This document shows, one piece after another, positions 25,295 to 32,990 of a DNA stretch of 64,000 bases; positions within the stretch are counted from its first letter, which is position 1, and every line of letters starts with the position of its first letter. This DNA is from an uncultured Rhodospirillales bacterium (GTDB taxonomy: Bacteria > Pseudomonadota > Alphaproteobacteria > ATCC43930 > CGMCC-115725). The notes beneath the pieces are model-generated. The model was not told where the DNA came from. It did not search any database and saw only the letters and a program-made list of their open reading frames with translations. The stretch covers positions 28,530 to 92,529 of the forward strand of contig CAIJOA010000034.1 in assembly GCA_903822185.1 (NCBI GenBank), given 5' to 3'. Both the position numbers and the translations under genes were made by a program.

Positions 25295-26415
25295 AGTTTA
25301 GCTATTTCCATCTGATGCCCTGGGCCGAGATGAAGGAGCCGGACCAGGATTGGCCGGTTTCTAACCGAAGCTTCGTGCCAGAACGCGGCACGGAACTTTA
25401 TAAGGGCTACATCGATGCGATGGTCTATGCCGAGGAATGTGGCTTCGACTGGGTCGGCTGTAACGAGCATCATTTCAGCCCCTATGGACTGATGACCAAT
25501 TGCAATCTGATCGGCGCGGCGCTGACGCAGCGGACGAGCAAGATCGGTATCGCGATGTGCGGCAATCTCGTGCCGTTGCTCAATCCGGTTCGTGTTGCCG
25601 AGGAATATGCGATGCTGGACGTCATGTCCGGCGGCAGGCTTATCGCCGGCTTCATGCGGGGCATTCCGCACGAATATGTCGCCTATAATATTCCGCCCGA
25701 AGAATCATGGGGCCGGCTGGGTGAGGCGTTCGATCTCATCGTCAAAGCCTGGACGGCACGCGATCCCTTCGCCTGGAACGGCAAATTTTATCAGTTCCCC
25801 GAAGTATCGATCTGGCCGCGCCCGCATCAGCAATCCCATCCACCGATCCTGGTATCGGCGTCGAGTCCTGAATCGGCGCGGTTCGCCGCCCAGCACCGTG
25901 CGATCATGGGTATCGTGATGATCGCCGATCTAGCATCGGCCAAGGAATCGATCCGGGTCTATTACGAAACCGCCCGTGCGGCGGGTTGGGAACCGACGCC
26001 GGATCATATTCTGGTCGGTGCACATACCTGCGTGGCTGACACGGCCGAAGAGGCCAAGCACTATCTCGGCGAGGGTACGAAATATCTTTATGACGTGCTG
26101 ATGGGCGGCCCCCGTACGGCGCAACGCCGTGTCGTCCAGACGCCTGGATATTACAACGACGCGACGATGGTCAGCCGTCTCGCGGCCAATCGCACGACCT
26201 TGAAGACGATTACGATCGACGAGCGCATCGAACGAGGACTTGTCCTCTGCGGGACACCCGACATGGTCGTCGATCAGGCCAAACGGCTCCATCGCGAACT
26301 GGGCCATGGCATCATGCATATCAATATGAAGATCGGGAATATCCCCGATGACGTGGTGCTGCGTTCGATGACGTTGTTCGGCAGTGAGGTCATGCCGAGG
26401 TTAAGGCCGCTTTGA
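25291..26415 (+). CDS. LLM-class flavin-dependent oxidoreductase (bacterial luciferase family)
   Basis: 374 aa. TIM-barrel luciferase-like protein: MKFSYFHLMPWAEM at the start, YAEECGFDWVGCNEHHF (the conserved EHH), LVPLLNPVRVAEEYAMLDVMS, and SGGRLIAGFMRGIPHEYVAYN. The later AEEAKHYLGEGTKYLYDVLM helix and GTPDMVVDQAKRLHRELG are also typical. Such enzymes use FMNH2 and O2 to hydroxylate or oxidatively cleave substrates, usually with a separate flavin reductase, which is not seen in this operon. Last gene of the operon. Confidence 0.88.
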   Translation: MKFSYFHLMPWAEMKEPDQDWPVSNRSFVPERGTELYKGYIDAMVYAEECGFDWVGCNEHHFSPYGLMTNCNLIGAALTQRTSKIGIAMCGNLVPLLNPVRVAEEYAMLDVMSGGRLIAGFMRGIPHEYVAYNIPPEESWGRLGEAFDLIVKAWTARDPFAWNGKFYQFPEVSIWPRPHQQSHPPILVSASSPESARFAAQHRAIMGIVMIADLASAKESIRVYYETARAAGWEPTPDHILVGAHTCVADTAEEAKHYLGEGTKYLYDVLMGGPRTAQRRVVQTPGYYNDATMVSRLAANRTTLKTITIDERIERGLVLCGTPDMVVDQAKRLHRELGHGIMHINMKIGNIPDDVVLRSMTLFGSEVMPRLRPL

Positions 26416-26430
26416 TCGCCTGAGTATCGG

Positions 26431-27414
26431 CTAGTGGAATAGTCGATCGAACAATCCGGGCCTAAGAACTAATGGTAATTGAACTTTTGCGGGATCGCCC
26501 GGAAGTTGGGGCGGTATCGGGGGCAAAGGCGAGGCGGCGCGTATCATGCGCAGTATTTGGGTATCACTATCAGGACAGCCCGTCCCTTGCGCTATTTTCG
26601 CGTCGAGAATAGTTCCGTCACGTTGGAAGACCAAATCAACCGATAAACTTATGACTTTGCCCTGAGAGCACTTGTCATCCGGTGTTTTCAAAAAGCGGGC
26701 AATGCGAGCTCTAAGTTTTTCGAGATAGTCATCGGCTGTGCCATCGCGCGAATCATTACCGATTTCCGCGCGCCCGGCGCCGACTTCGCCACGCCCTTGC
26801 CCACCAAGACCTTGCGTCGCCGAACCAGTCGTCGTGGATGAATTGGTCGCAGCGGTCGCGGCTGCGGCGTTTGTCGGCGAAGCAGACGGCACCGCCGCGC
26901 TTTGCGTCGGCGTGGAGGGCGCTGGCGGCTGCGGCGTTGTCGGATGGGGCGCCGTCGGTTTGTGGGGCGGGATGGGCGGCAATTCGGCGACACGAGCCAG
27001 CGGCGCGTCCGTCGTTATCGTCTCGCGCAATGGCGGGGTCAGGACCGGAGGTGTCGGGTCTGGTGGCGTCTCGGCTTGAGCCTCTGCGGGTGTATCTGGT
27101 GCCGGCGGTTCCTCGGCGGGGGTTGCGTCACTCGATCCGGCACGAGCGGCGGCTGCGGCGAGACTGTCGCCGGGACCATCGCCCGCTGCGCCGGATTGGC
27201 CGCTCTTTTCAGCGACGACCTCAACCGGAATGGCCGGGATCGGGACAACCTCATCCGGTTCCGGCCAGGGGAGGTTGATGAGAATGAGGAGAACGATCGC
27301 GTGAAAAAGCGCCGAGAAGAAAACGCACGCGACGAGACGCCAGCGGTCTTTCCCGCGCGTTCTTACGTCGTCGAACTTAAAGCCAAGAACATCGGGCGCA
27401 TCGACCGTATTCAT
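26431..27414 (-). CDS. TonB-like energy-transducer family protein (second of a pair)
   Basis: 327 aa. A short cytoplasmic start, one membrane helix (LVACVFFSALFHAIVLLILI), a long Pro/Ala/Thr-rich periplasmic spacer (residues about 60-220), and a TonB-C/TolA-like C-terminus (KVISLSVDLVFQRDGTILDA, then RMIRAASPLPPIPPQL). TonB proteins couple the proton-motive force to outer-membrane receptors. The first codon overlaps the stop of the upstream TonB-like gene. No ExbB/ExbD or receptor gene is adjacent. Its C-terminal domain could also be TolA-like. Confidence 0.75.
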   Translation of the reverse strand: MNTVDAPDVLGFKFDDVRTRGKDRWRLVACVFFSALFHAIVLLILINLPWPEPDEVVPIPAIPVEVVAEKSGQSGAAGDGPGDSLAAAAARAGSSDATPAEEPPAPDTPAEAQAETPPDPTPPVLTPPLRETITTDAPLARVAELPPIPPHKPTAPHPTTPQPPAPSTPTQSAAVPSASPTNAAAATAATNSSTTTGSATQGLGGQGRGEVGAGRAEIGNDSRDGTADDYLEKLRARIARFLKTPDDKCSQGKVISLSVDLVFQRDGTILDAKIAQGTGCPDSDTQILRMIRAASPLPPIPPQLPGDPAKVQLPLVLRPGLFDRLFH

Positions 27415-28304
27415 CGCCCGCTTTGATAATTTACGTTCATGATGAAGCGTACGGCGGGGTCTTTGTAGCTCTCCGGAAGCGGGGGAAGCGGGGAGGCCGC
27501 TCTAATCATCTCCAGCGTTGCACTGTCGAGAAGCTGATATCCGCTCGCCTTTTCGATCCAGGCGTCGAGCACTCTTCCGCTGTGATCGACGACAAACGAG
27601 AGCGTGACCACGCCATCCTGCTTTCGTGCTTCGGCGTCGGCCGGGTATCGTTTGAACTGATTGATGCGGTTGAAAGCCTGGGTGGCGTAATTATCGCGCG
27701 CCGTGACCAAGGAATGAGGAGCAAGCTGCCTGTTGTTGGTGCTGCCGCTCGTGCTCGGCGGTTCTAGCGGCTTGCCGTTGACCCCCTCATGCAGCAGCGC
27801 GCTCACGTTTTCGTTTGTCGGTGCGGGCGACGGTGTCGGGGCAGGTGGTTTGGCCGCAACCAGCGGCGTGGGTTTCGGCGGCGGCACGGGCGCGGGGGCC
27901 GGTGCGGAAATTACCGGGGGCTTCTCTTGAGGCGGCTTTTCTGCCGGCGGTTGCTTGAGTGGTGTCGCCGATGCCGTGGGCTGAGTAGGCGCTCTAGCGC
28001 TGAGGTGTTCGAACGGCAGGGCGGACATGGTGGGAGTCCGCGTCAACAAGGACGTATCGTTGCCGCGCGGGACGACCGGCGTTTCCGGAACGGAATTCTC
28101 ATACCGCATGCTGATCGTGACCGGAATGGCGACGTTCACTTCCTGCTGTCTTTCCGTCCAATTGTGGTCGAGCGTGAAGAAAAACAGAAAATGGCAGCAT
28201 ACGGACAGAAACAGAGCCCAACTAAAGCCGCGGATTTCGCGCTGTTCGGTAAAAGTTTCGTCTGCTATCGCTAGCCAATCTTTTGGCAGGGTCGCTTGGG
28301 TCAT
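27411..28304 (-). CDS. TonB family protein (first of a pair)
   Basis: 297 aa. N-terminal membrane helix (FSWALFLSVCCHFLFFFTLD), a Pro-rich spacer with PAPAPVPPPKPTP-type repeats, and a good TonB C-terminal domain: ATQAFNRINQFKRYPADAEA, VVTLSFVVDHSGRVLDAWIE, and IRAASPLPPLPESY. It is immediately upstream of the second TonB-like gene (four-base overlap) and divergent from the hydroxypyruvate isomerase gene. Its outer-membrane partner is not in the window. Confidence 0.82.
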   Translation of the reverse strand: MTQATLPKDWLAIADETFTEQREIRGFSWALFLSVCCHFLFFFTLDHNWTERQQEVNVAIPVTISMRYENSVPETPVVPRGNDTSLLTRTPTMSALPFEHLSARAPTQPTASATPLKQPPAEKPPQEKPPVISAPAPAPVPPPKPTPLVAAKPPAPTPSPAPTNENVSALLHEGVNGKPLEPPSTSGSTNNRQLAPHSLVTARDNYATQAFNRINQFKRYPADAEARKQDGVVTLSFVVDHSGRVLDAWIEKASGYQLLDSATLEMIRAASPLPPLPESYKDPAVRFIMNVNYQSGR

Positions 28305-28369
28305 CGTCCCTTGTGTCTAACCCTATTCGGATAAACACTAGACGCTGCCGAACCGTTGCGAAAGCCGTT

Positions 28370-29143
28370 ATGCCGAAATTTGCCGCCAATATTAGTACGC
28401 TCTTCAACGAGTTACCGTTTCTTCAGCGATTCGCGGCGGCGAGACGGGCCGGCTTTCAGGCCGTCGAATTCCAAGGCGCGTACGAGTTTTCCGCCGCCGA
28501 TATCGCACACGAGATCAAAGCAGCCGGCGTCGTTCCGGTGCTGCTCAATGCGCCGATGGGCGCGGCGGGCGAACGCGGTTTGGCGGCGCAGCCGGGCCGC
28601 GAGACGGATTTCGATGCGACCATCGAAACGGCGCTGTCCTATGCACGCGCCATCGGCTGTCCGCAGATTCACGTTCTTGCCGGCTTCGCGACGGACGATC
28701 GCGCGGCGCAGGAATCCACCTATGTCGCCAATCTCCAGCGTGCCGCGGAGATCGCGGCGCGAGACGGCGTCACCTTGCTGATCGAGCCGCTCAATCTGCG
28801 CGACAACAAGGGTTATTTTCTTTCGACCACAACGCAGGCGATCGCGCTGCTGGATCGAGTCGCGTGCAAGAACGTGGCGCTGCAGTTCGATTTTTATCAC
28901 TGCCAGATTTCCGAGGGCGGGTTGGCGCAGCATGCGCGCGATCTGCACGGTCGCTATCCCCATGTCCAAATCGCGAATGTTCCAGGCCGTCACGAACCCG
29001 ATCTCGGCGAAGTCCATTTTCCGTACCTGTTCGATCTCCTCGATGAGCTGGGCTATGCCGGCTGGGTCGGGTGCGAATACCGGCCAAAGGCTGAAACGCT
29101 GGCCGGCTTGGGCTGGGCGCGGCGGTGGGGTATCGGGAACTGA
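28370..29143 (+). CDS. hyi: hydroxypyruvate isomerase (Hyi/OtnI family, AP-endonuclease-2 fold)
   Basis: 257 aa TIM-barrel enzyme. Begins MPKFAANISTLFNELPFLQR, the usual Hyi N-terminus, which fixes the start at 28370. Metal and catalytic positions appear as LLIEPLN (Glu), QFDFYHCQ (Asp/His), HVQIANVPGRHEPDLGE, and GCEYRPK (Glu). Interconverts hydroxypyruvate and tartronate semialdehyde, or a related 2-oxo-acid in OtnI relatives. It is followed 48 bp later by an FAH-family hydrolase, suggesting a small sugar-acid or glyoxylate-type pathway. Confidence 0.87.
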   Translation: MPKFAANISTLFNELPFLQRFAAARRAGFQAVEFQGAYEFSAADIAHEIKAAGVVPVLLNAPMGAAGERGLAAQPGRETDFDATIETALSYARAIGCPQIHVLAGFATDDRAAQESTYVANLQRAAEIAARDGVTLLIEPLNLRDNKGYFLSTTTQAIALLDRVACKNVALQFDFYHCQISEGGLAQHARDLHGRYPHVQIANVPGRHEPDLGEVHFPYLFDLLDELGYAGWVGCEYRPKAETLAGLGWARRWGIGN

Positions 29144-29191
29144 CCATACTCACCTTCTAAGATAACTGTTTTCAAAAAGAGGCTGAGAATC

Positions 29192-30040
29192 ATGAAATTA
29201 TTGCGCCATGGAACGACCGGTAAGGAAAAACCCGGCATTCTCGACTCGAATGGCAAAATTCGTGATTTGTCCGGCGTCATCGCCGACCTGACGCCGGATC
29301 AACTTGCCCCCGCGGCACTGGATCGCTTGCGCGCGATCGACCTCAACAGCCTGCCGCTGGTTCCGGGTGATCCGCGCATCGGAACGCCGGTCGCTCAGAC
29401 TTCGAAGCTCGTTTGCATCGGGTTGAACTACCACGACCACGCCAACGAGACCGGTAATCCGATCCCGAAAGAGCCGGTCGTCTTTATGAAGGCGATCAGC
29501 TCGATCGTCGGACCGAACGACGATGTGATTCTACCCAAGGGCGCGACCAAGGGCGATTGGGAGGTTGAGCTCGGCATCGTCATCGGCACCAAGGCTCAGT
29601 ACGTGTCCGAGCAAGATGCCCTCAAGCACGTCGCCGGCTATTGCATCGTCAACGACGTCTCGGAGCGTGCCTTCCAGATGGAGCGGGGCGGGCAATGGAC
29701 CAAGGGCAAAAGTTGCGACACTTTTGCGCCGATCGGGCCGTGGCTCGTGACGGCGGACGAAGTGCCAGATCCCCAGGCGCTCGACGTCCTCTGCGAGGTC
29801 GGCGGTCAGGTTATGCAAAAGGGAACGACGCGCAACATGATCTTCTCCTGCGCGCATATCGTCAGTTATCTGAGCCAGTTCATGACGCTTTTGCCGGGCG
29901 ATATCATCCCGACGGGAACGCCGGCCGGGGTCGGTTTGGGCATGAAGCCACCACGCTTTTTGAAGCCGGGCGAAACGATGCGCCTGACGGTGACGGGGCT
30001 GGGCGAGCAAAGACAACGAGTCGTGGCTTTCCCCGCTTGA
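29192..30040 (+). CDS. fumarylacetoacetate hydrolase family protein
   Basis: 282 aa. N-terminal cap (MKLLRHGTTGKEKPGILDS), then the FAH core: LVCIGLNYHDHANETGNP, EPVVFMKAISSIVGPNDDV, DWEVELGIVIGTKA (metal-binding E-x-E), GYCIVNDVSERAFQ and LLPGDIIPTGTPAGVGLGM. Close relatives cleave 2,4-diketo-3-deoxy sugar acids, isomerise 2-hydroxyhepta-diene-dioates, or act as acylpyruvases. Sequence alone does not separate these. The pairing with a hydroxypyruvate isomerase favours sugar-acid breakdown. Confidence 0.88.
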   Translation: MKLLRHGTTGKEKPGILDSNGKIRDLSGVIADLTPDQLAPAALDRLRAIDLNSLPLVPGDPRIGTPVAQTSKLVCIGLNYHDHANETGNPIPKEPVVFMKAISSIVGPNDDVILPKGATKGDWEVELGIVIGTKAQYVSEQDALKHVAGYCIVNDVSERAFQMERGGQWTKGKSCDTFAPIGPWLVTADEVPDPQALDVLCEVGGQVMQKGTTRNMIFSCAHIVSYLSQFMTLLPGDIIPTGTPAGVGLGMKPPRFLKPGETMRLTVTGLGEQRQRVVAFPA

Positions 30041-30106
30041 TTTTGTGGCGCAGGCAAGGGGATTCGCGCTAAACTAAATTTCTTTTAGTATTCGCGCAGG
30101 GGTACC

Positions 30107-30799
30107 ATGTACGACCAACGCCGCCCGGGATATTTCCGGAACGATGAGCCTCAGACCGGTCGCCGGGTCGAGGCCAAGGTGAAATGGTTCAATTCGGCCA
30201 AAGGGTTCGGCTTCGTGACCCTAACGGACGGAACCCCCGATGCGTTCCTCCCGATGGCGATTTTGCGCCGCGCCGGATATGACGATATCCGCGAGGGTGC
30301 CTCAGTGACGTGCGAGGTTGGCGCCGGTGCCAAGGGCCCGCTGGTCGTCAATGTCCTCAATGTCGATAACAGCACGGCGGCGCCTGCGCCGCGTGGCGGT
30401 GGCGGCGACCGGGGCGGTGGTGACAGCTATCGTGGCGGAAACGATGGCTATCGCGGCGGCGGCGGTGGCAATGATGGCTTCCGGGGCGGCGGCGACCGGG
30501 GTGGCGACAGCTATCGCGGCGGCGGTGGTGACAGCTACGGTTCGCGCCAGAATTTCGGTGGCGGCGGTGGTGGTGGATCCGGCCAGGCGGCCCAATCGGT
30601 CGAAGGCGCGGTCAAATGGTTTGAGCCCGATAAGGGATACGGCTTCATTTCGCCCGATGGCGGCGGCAAGGACATTTTCGTCCATATCACGGCGCTGCGC
30701 CGGAGTGGGATCGAAACTCTCGGGCCGGGCCAGCGGGTTCAGGTCGATGTAATCAATGGCCGGAAAGGCCTCGAAGCTGACCGCGTGGTCGTGATCTAA
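30107..30799 (+). CDS. cold-shock protein with two CSD domains and an RGG-type glycine-rich linker
   Basis: 230 aa. CSD1 (residues about 22-90) has [22 protein letters not shown]2 (about 165-230) has [19 protein letters not shown] and [14 protein letters not shown], which carry RNP1/RNP2. In CSD1, RNP2 is altered to PDAFLPMAI. The linker of about 60 residues is built from [12 protein letters not shown] and NDGFRGG units, like RGG RNA-binding segments. It is a single-strand nucleic-acid chaperone. The AT-rich leader 30041-30106 carries two copies of ATTCGCGC (30062 and 30090), possibly part of its promoter. Confidence 0.88.
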   Translation: MYDQRRPGYFRNDEPQTGRRVEAKVKWFNSAKGFGFVTLTDGTPDAFLPMAILRRAGYDDIREGASVTCEVGAGAKGPLVVNVLNVDNSTAAPAPRGGGGDRGGGDSYRGGNDGYRGGGGGNDGFRGGGDRGGDSYRGGGGDSYGSRQNFGGGGGGGSGQAAQSVEGAVKWFEPDKGYGFISPDGGGKDIFVHITALRRSGIETLGPGQRVQVDVINGRKGLEADRVVVI

Positions 30800-30809
30800 A
30801 AAGCACTAT

Positions 30810-30882
30810 CTCGCCGAAGTTGACCTCCAGGCAGCGACCCGGAGGTTCGGTTGCGCTATAAGGCGTGTAGCGCTTCGGCGAG
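30810..30882 (+). promoter_or_regulatory. candidate structured RNA (three-way junction) between csp and pmtA
   Basis: A perfect 10-bp outer stem, CTCGCCGAAG (30810-30819) with CTTCGGCGAG (30873-30882), encloses two inner hairpins: ACCTCC/GGAGGT (30823-30828 with 30841-30846) and GCGCTA/TAGCGC (30853-30858 with 30868-30873, sharing one base with the outer stem). It ends 18 bases before the pmtA ATG. No U-tract follows. It could be a leader element of pmtA, a 3' UTR structure of the csp transcript or a processed small RNA. Confidence 0.55.
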
Positions 30883-30900
30883 TGGTAGTAGGTGGGTAGC

Positions 30901-31530
30901 ATGGACTTACAGGATACAATCAGGACCTATCGGCTTTTCTCCGGGTCCTACGATTATGTTTTTGGACCGGTTTTCCATCCGGGACGCAAAGACGCGGTTC
31001 AAATTGCGAATGCCCGCCCGGCCCAGCAGATTCTCGAAGTCGGCGTCGGCACTGGTCTTTCGCTCCCTTATTTCCGTCCCGATTCTGAAGTCACCGGTAT
31101 CGACGTTTCGGCCGAGATGCTGGCCAAGGCGCGGAACCGGGTCGAAAACAAAAATTTGAAGCACGTGAAGGCGATCCTCGAAATGGACGCCGAAAAGATG
31201 AGCTTCCCCGACAACAGCTTCGATGCCGTACTCGCATTGTACGTCGCGTCGGTGGTTCCCGATCCGGCGCGTTTCGCTGCCGAGATGCGCCGCGTCTGCC
31301 GTCCCGGTGGGACGATCGTGATCGTCAATCACTTCGCAACCGAAACCGGATTCATGCGCATCGTCGAGCGCGTTCTCGCGCCGCTCGCCGGCTTCATCGG
31401 CTTCCACGCCGACTTCTCGCTCGATAATTTCCTCGAGGTCAGCAAGCTGACCGTGCGCGAGATCAAGCCGAGCAATCTCTTCGGCTATTGGCGCCTGCTT
31501 CGCTGCATCAACGAGAAGCCGGCCGTCTAA
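30901..31530 (+). CDS. pmtA: phosphatidylethanolamine N-methyltransferase, Rhodobacter-type (PmtA)
   Basis: 209 aa SAM-dependent methyltransferase. YRLFSGSYDYVFGPVFHPGR at the N-terminus is typical of the Rhodobacter-type PmtA group. Motif I is ILEVGVGTGLSLPYF, then VTGIDVSAEMLAKAR, and motif IV FDAVLALYVASVVPDP. It methylates phosphatidylethanolamine stepwise to phosphatidylcholine at the inner membrane. The ATG at 30901 has GTAGGTGG upstream; the in-frame GTG at 30892 is less likely. A terminator-like hairpin follows the stop. Confidence 0.88.
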   Translation: MDLQDTIRTYRLFSGSYDYVFGPVFHPGRKDAVQIANARPAQQILEVGVGTGLSLPYFRPDSEVTGIDVSAEMLAKARNRVENKNLKHVKAILEMDAEKMSFPDNSFDAVLALYVASVVPDPARFAAEMRRVCRPGGTIVIVNHFATETGFMRIVERVLAPLAGFIGFHADFSLDNFLEVSKLTVREIKPSNLFGYWRLLRCINEKPAV

Positions 31531-31539
31531 CGGCCGCCG

Positions 31540-31568
31540 CTCGCGCCGCGATCACGGCGCGAGGATTT
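31540..31568 (+). terminator. probable intrinsic terminator after pmtA
   Basis: A perfect 9-bp stem CTCGCGCCG (31540-31548) and CGGCGCGAG (31555-31563) with loop CGATCA is followed by GATTTTCC. It overlaps the 3' end of the convergent FAD-linked dehydrogenase gene. The short T-run makes it moderately convincing. Confidence 0.5.
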
Positions 31569-32970
31569 TCCCCGGATTCATGATGCCGTCGGGATCGAGC
31601 GCATGTTTTACGCGGCGCATTAATTCGATCTCGATCGGCTCTTTATAATGCGCCAGCTCGTCGCGCTTGAGACGGCCGATGCCATGTTCCGCGCTGATCG
31701 AACCGTTGAGCCCGACCGCGATGTCATGGACGATGCGGTTGAGGTCCGGCTGAAGCTTTAGGAACGCGGCTTTCTCGCCCTCCACCGGCTGATGGATGTT
31801 GTAGTGAATATTGCCGTCGCCGACGTGGCCGAAGGCATTGGGCCGAATGCCCGGTACGTGGCGTTCGATGGCTTCGCCGGCACGCGTGATGAAGGTGGCA
31901 ACTTTGCTGACCGGCACGGAGATGTCGTGTTTGACGCTGCCGCCTTCATATTTTTGCGCTTCGACCAGGCCTTCGCGGATACGCCATAGATCGCGCGCCT
32001 GATTGCTGCTGGCGGCGATGACGCCGTCTTTGACGAGGCCGGCTTCCATGCTGTCGGCAAGAAAACGCTCAAGCGATTCTTTTATCCCGCCGTTCGCTTC
32101 GCTCGACGACATTTCCATCAGCACATACCACGGATATTGTGCCGCGATCGGATCGGTGACGCCGACATGCTTCATCGCCATATCGATGCCGAAGCGCGAC
32201 AGCAATTCAAACGCCGTTAGCTGATCGCCGCTGGCCTGACGCGCGCGCGAAAACAATGCCATGACGTCTTCGACGCGCGACAAGGCAAGGAAAGCGGTTT
32301 CGATTTGCTTGGGCATCGGGAACAGCCGCAAGGTCGCCGCGGTGATGATGCCGAGCGTGCCTTCGCCGCCGATAAACAATTGCTTCAAATCATAACCGGT
32401 ATTGTCTTTGCGCAGCGCCCGCAGCCCGTGCCAGATGCGGCCATCGGGAAGCACCGCCTCGATACCGAGCACGAGCGAACGCGTGTTGCCGTAGCGCAGG
32501 ACGGCGATGCCGCCGGCATTGGTGGAGATGTTCCCGCCGATCTGACAAGTGCCTTCGGCGCCGAGGCTCAACGGATAGAGGCGATCGACGGCTTCAGCCG
32601 CTTTCTGGATATCGGCGAGAATGCAGCCCGCTTCGGCGGTGATCGAGAAATCGATCGGATCGATGTCGCGGACGCGGTTCATGCGGCTGAGGCTAAGGAC
32701 GATACCCTTGCCGTCTTCCCACGGCACCGCGCCGCCGGCGAGGCCGGTATTGCCGCCTTGCGGAAAGATCGGCGTTTTGGTTTCGGCGCAAATCTTGACG
32801 ATCGCGGCGACTTCTTCGGTCGAGTTGGGGCGCAACACGGCGAGGGCTGCGCCGAAATAAGTGCCGCGTTCCTCGCGAAGGAAAGGCTCCATCGCCGTGT
32901 TGTCGGTGATGAATCCCTTGTCATCGACGGCCTGTTTGAGGCGGGACAGGATTTCTGAGGTCTGAGGCAT
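31552..32970 (-). CDS. FAD-binding oxidoreductase, GlcD/D-2-hydroxyacid dehydrogenase type
   Basis: 472 aa. PCMH-type FAD domain in the first 230 residues (VLRPNSTEEVAAIVKICAE, PIFPQGGNTGLAGGAVP, GGNISTNAGGIAVLRYGNTR) and the FAD-oxidase C-terminal domain (NAFGHVGDGNIHYNIHQP, GSISAEHGIGRLKRDEL, DPDGIMNPGKIL). Close relatives are D-2-hydroxyglutarate and D-lactate dehydrogenases, which pass electrons to quinone or cytochrome. The substrate is not decidable by eye. It lies 20 bp downstream of the Sua5-type gene on the same strand. Confidence 0.9.
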   Translation of the reverse strand: MPQTSEILSRLKQAVDDKGFITDNTAMEPFLREERGTYFGAALAVLRPNSTEEVAAIVKICAETKTPIFPQGGNTGLAGGAVPWEDGKGIVLSLSRMNRVRDIDPIDFSITAEAGCILADIQKAAEAVDRLYPLSLGAEGTCQIGGNISTNAGGIAVLRYGNTRSLVLGIEAVLPDGRIWHGLRALRKDNTGYDLKQLFIGGEGTLGIITAATLRLFPMPKQIETAFLALSRVEDVMALFSRARQASGDQLTAFELLSRFGIDMAMKHVGVTDPIAAQYPWYVLMEMSSSEANGGIKESLERFLADSMEAGLVKDGVIAASSNQARDLWRIREGLVEAQKYEGGSVKHDISVPVSKVATFITRAGEAIERHVPGIRPNAFGHVGDGNIHYNIHQPVEGEKAAFLKLQPDLNRIVHDIAVGLNGSISAEHGIGRLKRDELAHYKEPIEIELMRRVKHALDPDGIMNPGKILAP

Positions 32971-32990
32971 CGCTTTACCTTCGTCGTTAT

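Noticed and set aside
17495..26415. Polyketide-type biosynthetic cluster suggested by SnoaL-like and LLM proteins
   Set aside because: No ketosynthase, carrier protein or other core biosynthetic enzyme; the SnoaL fold is far broader than polyketide cyclases and RecQ/LysR interrupt the region.
30395..30590. Tandem DNA repeat (GGCGGT/GACAGCTATCG-like) as a mobile or satellite repeat
   Set aside because: The periodicity is fully explained by the coding of the Gly/Arg/Asp/Ser/Tyr-rich linker of the cold-shock protein.
30810..30882. tRNA gene between csp and pmtA (73-nt length and closing stem suggested it)
   Set aside because: The outer stem is 10 bp without the two unpaired bases after the acceptor, only two inner arms exist, and there is no T-loop TTCxAxT or CCA-like end. 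It is not a tRNA.
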